From Lentibacillus daqui (GTDB taxonomy: Bacteria > Bacillota > Bacilli > Bacillales > Amphibacillaceae), in NCBI RefSeq assembly GCF_027186265.1, contig NZ_CP114176.1, positions 1 through 64,000 on the forward strand: a stretch of 64,000 nucleotides of DNA. The letters run 5' to 3'. A program made the position numbers and the translations under genes. Of this stretch, positions 59,701-64,000 are shown piece by piece (the stretch's first letter is position 1; the number at the start of each line of letters is the position of its first letter). The notes under the pieces are model-generated. The model did not search any database, had not been told where the DNA came from, and saw nothing but the letters and a program-made list of their open reading frames with translations.

Positions 59701-60306
59701 ATCCGCGGAGCAGGTAATCTGCTTGGCGCACAGCAACATGGGTTTATTGACTCAGTAGGTTTCGATATGTATTCACAAATGTTAAAAGATGCTATTGATG
59801 CGCGTAAGGAAGGAAAAGAACTGGACGAAATAAAGGCTTTTGAACCAGAACTTAACATTGATCTGGATGCATATATTCCTCAAAGCTATATTAAAGATGG
59901 GAAACAAAAAATTGACATGTACAAACGCTTCCAAACGGCGACATCTGCAGACGATCTGGCTGATTTACAAGAAGAATTAATTGACCGATTTGGAGATTAT
60001 CCTGAAGAAGTGGGTAATTTGTTTATTGTTTCCAAATTGAAAATGTATGCCAAACGTGAAAGAATAGAATCCATCCGGGAGAAAAATAACAAACTCGAGC
60101 TGCTCATGGAGGATAAGCGCAGTCAGCGGGTTGATGGTTCAAAACTGTTTGCACTGGCGAATGAATTCGGAAGGGAAGTACAGCTTGGCACAGAAGATAA
60201 AAAGTTGAAGATCGTATTTAAATGGTCAAATAAAACGAAAGACAAAAGGTATGATATTGTGACGGAGTTATTGGATCGGCTTTCCACTGTTGATCGGGAC
60301 AATTAG
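56782..60306 (+). CDS. mfd: Transcription-repair coupling factor Mfd
   Basis: Mfd displaces stalled RNA polymerase and recruits UvrA. The 1174-residue protein has a UvrB-like N-terminus, the RNA polymerase-interaction domain (KIGDYVVHANHGIGKYIGIE), the superfamily 2 translocase with Walker A GDVGYGKTEVAIRAAF and DEEQ box, the TRG motif region (QLRGRVGRSNR) and the C-terminal D7 domain. Its stop codon TAG lies within an 11-bp sequence duplicated on the other side of an inserted 149-bp element, which begins directly after it. Confidence 0.98.
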   Translation: MKGINAFLQSKEDIQSIITGVKNGMKEQLIAGLSGSARSLLVSIINESINKPILLVTHQLVQAQQLYDDLSAFVGDDDIYLYPVNELIASEIAVASPELRSQRIEALSAWSEKRSGILIAPVAALKRMLPPSSYWRKYQLPFNLGEEIAIQSYIQSLIDMGYERQPMVNAPGEFSIRGGIIDIYPVTEANPVRIELFDEEVDSIRYFDADSQRSMEKLNSIKIGPATELLLTEEDIIAGAERLENALQKSLGKIKTDEGKEKLNEVIEQDLERLRNLEHFPEMNKYIGFLYNNPASLLDYLPNDGLIVLDEMSRIQETATHLDTEEAEWYSSLLASNQMVQHHTFSFDWHDIFDGMQQRQRLYMSVFLRHIPNTQPENIINLSTRAMQEFHGQMNLFQNELKRWEKGGYSVVIIAPNEQRAEKVQAILSDYDMDATVVKQLTLPVSKPIITIGHISSGIEFPMHKLVIITENELFKKVPKRARKKQKISNAERIKNYQELKIGDYVVHANHGIGKYIGIETLEVNGLHNDYMLIKYSGDDKLYVPIDQIDLVQKFVASEGKEPKLYKLGGSEWTKVKRKVQSSVEDIADDLIKLYAEREARKGYAFSEDTELQREFEAAFPYQETEDQLRCIAEIKQDMERQRPMDRLLCGDVGYGKTEVAIRAAFKAVVDGKQVAILVPTTILAQQHFETIRERFQDQAVTIGLLSRFRTKKQQKETLEGLKRGTVDIVIGTHRLLSKDVQYRDLGLLVVDEEQRFGVKHKEKIKQLKTNVDVLTLTATPIPRTLHMSMLGVRDLSVIETPPENRFPIQTYVMEYNPVFIRESIEREMARGGQVFFLYNRVENIDRIAREIGMLVDARIGVAHGQMNESELESVMFGFLEGEFDVLVSTTIIETGVDIPNVNTLIVYDADRMGLSQLYQLRGRVGRSNRVAYAYFTYQRDKILSEVAEKRLQAIKEFTELGSGFKIAMRDLSIRGAGNLLGAQQHGFIDSVGFDMYSQMLKDAIDARKEGKELDEIKAFEPELNIDLDAYIPQSYIKDGKQKIDMYKRFQTATSADDLADLQEELIDRFGDYPEEVGNLFIVSKLKMYAKRERIESIREKNNKLELLMEDKRSQRVDGSKLFALANEFGREVQLGTEDKKLKIVFKWSNKTKDKRYDIVTELLDRLSTVDRDN

Positions 60307-60307
60307 A

Positions 60308-60456
60308 GGATGTTCAAAAAGTCCGGTAAAAATGACGCTTCGAATTTCTGCGTTGGCTTGCTTTTCCGCTCCTCATGTACCTTTTATGTACACTCCGGTG
60401 CTCAAAGCTACGCCGCCTTGAACTTCTCGGTCCTTTTTATCCTCCTTTTTGAACAC
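60308..60456. mobile_element. 149-bp inverted-repeat element (MITE-like), copy B
   Basis: It begins GGATGTTCAAAAAG and ends CTTTTTGAACAC, giving terminal inverted repeats of at least 11 bp. It is flanked by GGACAATTAGA on both sides (60297-60307 and 60457-60467), consistent with an 11-bp target duplication that includes the mfd stop. It is the reverse complement of 35180-35327 at about 97% identity. No ORF of its own. Confidence 0.88.
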
Positions 60457-60483
60457 GGACAATTAGAAAAAAATGTGTTTTAT

Positions 60484-60512
60484 GCATAGTTCTTACTAGA
60501 TGATTTATACTA
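60484..60512 (+). promoter_or_regulatory. Candidate sigma-G promoter of spoVT
   Basis: GCATA (60484-60488), 17-bp spacer, TATACTA (60506-60512), close to GMATA-N17/18-CATNCTA. spoVT is sigma-G dependent in B. subtilis. The promoter starts 16 bp after the inserted element. The remaining leader (60513-60725) has nothing else recognisable. Confidence 0.5.
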
Positions 60513-60725
60513 AAATCACACCTGGTGCTTTTTCACATTCGGAACTTAAATGACCGTTCAAAAATAGTGATAAGTGGGCTAGAGTAAAAGATAAAAAAAC
60601 TTCTGTTGTACAGCTCGAGTGTCATACCAAGGATAATGAAAGAAAAAAGTGGCGGACGCATTTGAACGAAGCGAGTGAAATGGATACCGGAGACGATCAT
60701 CATAGGAAAGTGAGGCTTCATAGAG

Positions 60726-61262
60726 ATGAAAGCAACAGGAATTGTACGTCGAATTGATGATTTAGGAAGAGTAGTAATCCCGAAAGAAATCAGGAGGACA
60801 TTACGAATTCGAGAAGGAGATCCATTGGAAATTTTTGTTGACCGGGAAGGTGAAGTGATTTTAAAGAAATACTCCCCAATCAACGAGTTAGGCAACTTTG
60901 CACAGGAATATGCTGAAGCATTATTTGATTCATTAAACTATCCCGTTATTATTTGTGACCGAGACGAGATTATTGCCGTTGCCGGAGATTCTAAAAAAGA
61001 TTACTTAAATAAAAACATTGGAACCAAGCTGGGAAGAACAATTCAGGATCGTTCATCCTTATTCGTGACAGAAACAAGCACATTGGAAATCCTGGAGGGT
61101 AATGAGGAAGAGCTTGTTTCCTACAGTGTCAGCCCAATCATTGCTAATGGTGATCCGATTGGTTGCGTAATGATATATGCGAAGGAAGGAAATGCATTAA
61201 GCAATGTGGAGCAAAAGGCAACCGAAACAGCTGCGCACTTCCTTGCCAAACAAATGGAATAA
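60726..61262 (+). CDS. spoVT: Stage V sporulation regulator SpoVT
   Basis: SpoVT is an AbrB-type transcription factor tuning sigma-G genes in the forespore. The 178-residue protein has an N-terminal AbrB swapped-hairpin domain (KATGIVRRIDDLGRVVIPKEIRRTLRI) and a C-terminal GAF domain (about 55-178). It shares its DNA-binding domain with abrB in this window (compare VRKVDELGRVVIPIELRRTL). Start ATG 60726; the ribosome-binding site is a modest GTGAGG. Confidence 0.97.
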   Translation: MKATGIVRRIDDLGRVVIPKEIRRTLRIREGDPLEIFVDREGEVILKKYSPINELGNFAQEYAEALFDSLNYPVIICDRDEIIAVAGDSKKDYLNKNIGTKLGRTIQDRSSLFVTETSTLEILEGNEEELVSYSVSPIIANGDPIGCVMIYAKEGNALSNVEQKATETAAHFLAKQME

Positions 61263-61267
61263 ACCGG

Positions 61268-61325
61268 GTCAGTCCCCCACCACACTAACGCATTAAAGTG
61301 GTGGGGGACTGACCACTTTTGTTGT
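61268..61325 (+). terminator. Terminator after spoVT, 16-bp perfect GGGAC-type palindrome
   Basis: GTCAGTCCCCCACCAC (61268-61283) and GTGGTGGGGGACTGAC (61298-61313) with a 14-base loop, then CACTTTTGTTGT. It is typical of the GGGGACTGAC repeats frequent in Firmicutes. Confidence 0.8.
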
Positions 61326-61374
61326 ACGTTGTTAACCGGGCGCTTGCTCCTTTTATATATGCTATAATGTCAAC

Positions 61375-62970
61375 ATGGATAATAAATTAGTAAAAGGTGC
61401 CTTGCTCTTAACAGTGGCAGGGTTTATTAGTAAGTTGTTAAGTGCCGGATATCGAATACCGCTACAAAATATGACGGGTGACCTGGGATTTTACATATAT
61501 CAGCAAGTCTATCCTATCCTCGGAATCGCCCTTGTTTTATCGTTGTATGGATTTCCCTCGGCAATATCAAAGGTAACAGTCGATATGAAAGGGGCGAATA
61601 AACAGCTCTCCATTACAAATTTTTATATTCCGCTCTTGTTTATTTTATTCACCATCAATGGAGCGATTGCTGTTGTTCTGTATTTCAATGCCGATACAAT
61701 AGCCTGCTGGATGGGGAATATCCATTTGCAACAGGGATTGAAGCTTAGTGCCTTTGTTTTTATATTCATTCCCTTTACAGCATTGTTACGTGGGGTATCC
61801 CAAGGTAATTATCAAATGAAACCTACTGCGTTATCACAAATTGGTGAGCAATGTACGCGTGTTTGTATTATAATCGCTGCTGCAGCAGTTATCGCGGGAA
61901 AACACAATCATATATATGATATTGGTTCAGCAGCCGCAATTGCTGCGATTGCTGGTGGCGTGGTTGCACTTATCATCTTGGTTGGAAGTTTGCAGAAACA
62001 AAATTTGCTGAATCGTACCGTTTTTTTCCCGATACCATGGAGATATTATTTAAAAACGGTAGCTATTTTTGGGCTAATTGCTGCCTTGAATCATATGTTG
62101 TTATTGCTGATTCAATTTGCGGATGCGTTCACACTTGTACCAGGGTTAGTGAAACATAGCCTGTCTGCGTTTGAGGCAATGGAAGCCAAAGGTGTGTTTG
62201 ACAGGGGGCAGCCATTGATTCAGCTTGGTACAGTGGTTGGTTCATCGTTTGCCCTGGCATTGATCCCCTCCATCAGCAAAGAAGAACGCTCCCAATCACC
62301 CGGGCCATTTTATTTTCATATTCGTGCCGCCATGAAGTGCAGCATCTACTTGGCGATTGGGGCAACAATCGGGTTAGTGATGATTTTTCCGGAAGTTAAT
62401 ATGCTGCTGTTTCAGGATGATAAAGGGACAGGCAGCCTTAGAACTTTGGTGGTTGCTATCCTGCTTTGTTCAGTCGCGATTACTGCTGCTTCTATCCTCC
62501 AGGGGTTAGGGTATGTTAAACGTACAGCGATGTTTATTTTGCTGGCACTATTGATTAAATGGCTTCTCAATCAGTTGCTTGTTCCATTATGGGGTCTTAC
62601 AGGCAGTGCAATAGCCACGGTCACTAGTCTACTTGTTTTGTGCTGTTTGGACTTAATCGAACTCAAACGAAAATTGCCAAAACTGCACTTGGTCAAATCC
62701 TTAAAATGGCGATCTTTGATAATACCTGGACTTGGGATGGCCGTTTACCTTTTTTTCATTCAGATAATCACTACCATGGTTGGGATTGAGACGAGGGTTG
62801 GCTTACTTATTTATGTTCTGGTGGTTGTATTAACAGGTGCGCTCGTTTATTTGCTATTACTCATAAAGATCGGTGCATTTACAAAAGAGGAAATAAAGTT
62901 GCTCCCGTTTTCCTCGTTATTAGCCCGGTTTGGCAAAGGAGAGGATGTCTGCGTATGGAGAAGAAAATAG
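61375..62970 (+). CDS. yabM: MurJ/SpoVB-like polysaccharide flippase (YabM)
   Basis: The 531-residue membrane protein with about 14 hydrophobic helices belongs to the MOP exporter superfamily (MVF/oligosaccharidyl-lipid flippases), with the N-terminal KGALLLTVAGFISKLLSAGYRIPLQNMTGDLGFYIYQQVYP typical of SpoVB/YkvU/YabM. It likely flips lipid-linked cell-wall precursors or polysaccharides, and the exact cargo is unknown. A TATAAT near 61364 lies too close to the ATG for use as a promoter unless the mRNA is nearly leaderless. It overlaps yabN by 16 bp. Confidence 0.93.
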   Translation: MDNKLVKGALLLTVAGFISKLLSAGYRIPLQNMTGDLGFYIYQQVYPILGIALVLSLYGFPSAISKVTVDMKGANKQLSITNFYIPLLFILFTINGAIAVVLYFNADTIACWMGNIHLQQGLKLSAFVFIFIPFTALLRGVSQGNYQMKPTALSQIGEQCTRVCIIIAAAAVIAGKHNHIYDIGSAAAIAAIAGGVVALIILVGSLQKQNLLNRTVFFPIPWRYYLKTVAIFGLIAALNHMLLLLIQFADAFTLVPGLVKHSLSAFEAMEAKGVFDRGQPLIQLGTVVGSSFALALIPSISKEERSQSPGPFYFHIRAAMKCSIYLAIGATIGLVMIFPEVNMLLFQDDKGTGSLRTLVVAILLCSVAITAASILQGLGYVKRTAMFILLALLIKWLLNQLLVPLWGLTGSAIATVTSLLVLCCLDLIELKRKLPKLHLVKSLKWRSLIIPGLGMAVYLFFIQIITTMVGIETRVGLLIYVLVVVLTGALVYLLLLIKIGAFTKEEIKLLPFSSLLARFGKGEDVCVWRRK

Positions 62971-64000
62971 AAATTATCGGCCTTGGGGCAGGGGATCTTG
63001 ATCAGTTGCCACTGGGGATTTATAAAAAACTGATTCATTCCCGGGAAAAAATTTATGTTCGGACAATGGACCATCCGGTTATTGCAGCTTTACAGGACGA
63101 AGGGGTAATGTTTGCCTCGTTTGATGATGTGTATCAGTCCAAAGACCAGTTCGCTAATGTTTACCAGGAGATTGCGGACCAATTAATAGACATAGCGGCA
63201 AATTCTCCGGTGATTTATGCTGTTCCGGGCCACCCGATGTTAGCTGAAAAAACAGTTCAATTGCTACTGGAGCAAAAGCAGGCAGAAGTTACGATAGCGG
63301 GCGGGAAAAGCTATCTGGATGATTTGTTTACCAGCTTGCAAATAGATCCAATTGACGGGTTTCAATTTGTTGATGCTACATCATTTAAACGGAATCAACT
63401 CGATTATACGCATCATATCATTTTCTGTCAGGTGTATGATCAGTTTGTTGCCTCAAATATCAAGCTTGCCTTATTGGAAGATCTTCCAGCCGATTATCCG
63501 GTTACGATTATTGTTGCGGCAGGAAGCAAGGAAGAACATTTGCGAACCATTCCATTGGAAGAACTCGATCACAGGCTTTCAATCAGTAATTTAACCAGTG
63601 TTTATATCCCGCCCGTAGCAGCGGATTACCTTCATCATACCTTTAACCGGCTGCGTGAAGTAATTGCAACACTCAGGGGGCCAAACGGTTGTCCGTGGGA
63701 TAAGAAACAAACACATGAGACATTGCGTCAATATGCGATTGAAGAAGTTTATGAATTAATTGATGCGATTGATGAGCAGGATGATGAAGGGATTATCGAG
63801 GAACTCGGTGATGTGCTGTTACAGGTGATGCTGCACAGTCAAATCGGTGAGGATGCCGGTTATTTTACAATTGATGATGTGATTCGGTCTATTACCAATA
63901 AAATGATCCATCGTCATCCCCACGTGTTTGCCGATAAAGAGGCCAAAACAGTTGCCGATGTCAATCGAAACTGGGATGCTTTAAAGCAAGCAGAAAAAGA
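62955..64000 (+). CDS. yabN: YabN: tetrapyrrole methylase-fold plus MazG pyrophosphohydrolase (partial)
   Basis: The window ends inside this gene. About 348 residues are visible, starting ATG 62955 (MEKKIEIIGLGAGDLDQLP), with AAGGAGAGG upstream, overlapping the yabM end. The N-terminal half is a SAM-dependent tetrapyrrole-methylase fold (VIYAVPGHPMLAEKTV). The second part is a MazG domain (GCPWDKKQTHETLRQYAIEEVYELIDAI, EELGDVLLQVMLHSQI) that hydrolyses nucleoside triphosphates. The fusion is characteristic of Bacillus YabN. Confidence 0.94.
   Translation, partial: MEKKIEIIGLGAGDLDQLPLGIYKKLIHSREKIYVRTMDHPVIAALQDEGVMFASFDDVYQSKDQFANVYQEIADQLIDIAANSPVIYAVPGHPMLAEKTVQLLLEQKQAEVTIAGGKSYLDDLFTSLQIDPIDGFQFVDATSFKRNQLDYTHHIIFCQVYDQFVASNIKLALLEDLPADYPVTIIVAAGSKEEHLRTIPLEELDHRLSISNLTSVYIPPVAADYLHHTFNRLREVIATLRGPNGCPWDKKQTHETLRQYAIEEVYELIDAIDEQDDEGIIEELGDVLLQVMLHSQIGEDAGYFTIDDVIRSITNKMIHRHPHVFADKEAKTVADVNRNWDALKQAEK

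Noticed and set aside
1..64000. CRISPR arrays, prophage, toxin-antitoxin or other defence islands
   Set aside because: No regularly spaced repeats, integrase, capsid or defence-type genes were found. Apart from one IS and small repeats the window is conserved core genome.

Overview
The window is the replication-origin region of a low-GC, endospore-forming Firmicute of the family Bacillaceae. It starts exactly at the dnaA start codon and runs clockwise to a truncated mazG-type gene (yabN). Gene content and order follow the Bacillus subtilis origin region almost gene for gene. Sporulation genes (sleL/yaaH, bofA, csfB, yabG, sspF, spoVG, fin, spoVT) show it is a spore former. The very acidic GyrA tail and the overall gene set suggest a moderately halophilic genus such as Virgibacillus, Oceanobacillus or Lentibacillus. 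That genus-level call is an inference.

Layout: 1-9.4 kb holds dnaA, oriC, dnaN, yaaA, recF, remB, gyrB and gyrA. 9.4-18.7 kb holds yaaC, guaB, an IS1182-type insertion sequence, dacA, pdxST, a serine T-box and serS. 18.7-31 kb is the most variable part: a MATE transporter, a quinone oxidoreductase, tRNA-Ser, a proline T-box with proI, dck/dgk, tRNA-Arg, acsA with a cre site, hmp/nsrR with an NsrR-type operator, a DJ-1/PfpI protein, sleL and yaaI. 31-43 kb holds tadA, the SRP RNA, dnaX-ebfC-recR-yaaL-bofA, csfB, yaaO-tmk-darA, and holB-ricT-yabA-yabB-yazA-rsmI. 43-64 kb holds abrB, metG, tatD, rnmV-rsmA, yabG, veg, sspF, ispE, purR, spoVG, glmU-prs, ctc, pth, fin, mfd, spoVT, a MurJ/SpoVB-like flippase and yabN.

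The genes serve replication (dnaA, dnaN, recF, gyrBA, dnaX, holB, yabA), translation and tRNA maturation (serS, metG, tadA, rsmA, rsmI, rnmV, pth, SRP RNA), nucleotide and cofactor supply (guaB, dck, dgk, tmk, prs, pdxST), envelope synthesis (dacA, glmU, ispE, flippase) and the sporulation programme. Many promoters can be read directly: sigma-A for guaB, proI, the SRP RNA, abrB, veg and glmU; sigma-H for spoVG; sigma-K for yabG; candidate sigma-F, sigma-G and sigma-B sites for csfB, spoVT and ctc.

The less ordinary features are non-coding. There is a pair of about 148-bp inverted-repeat elements about 97% identical (35180-35327 and 60308-60456), the second with an apparent 11-bp target duplication that copies the mfd stop codon. 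There is a run of DnaA-trios in oriC and an IS whose transposase frame has no stop inside the element. A second repeat family encodes the end of PdxT, and several perfect GGGAC-type palindromes occur. Two structured non-coding segments (24278-24342 and 49066-49160) have no assignment. I found no rRNA operon, CRISPR array, prophage or defence system. Nothing here amounts to a clearly new multi-gene system.
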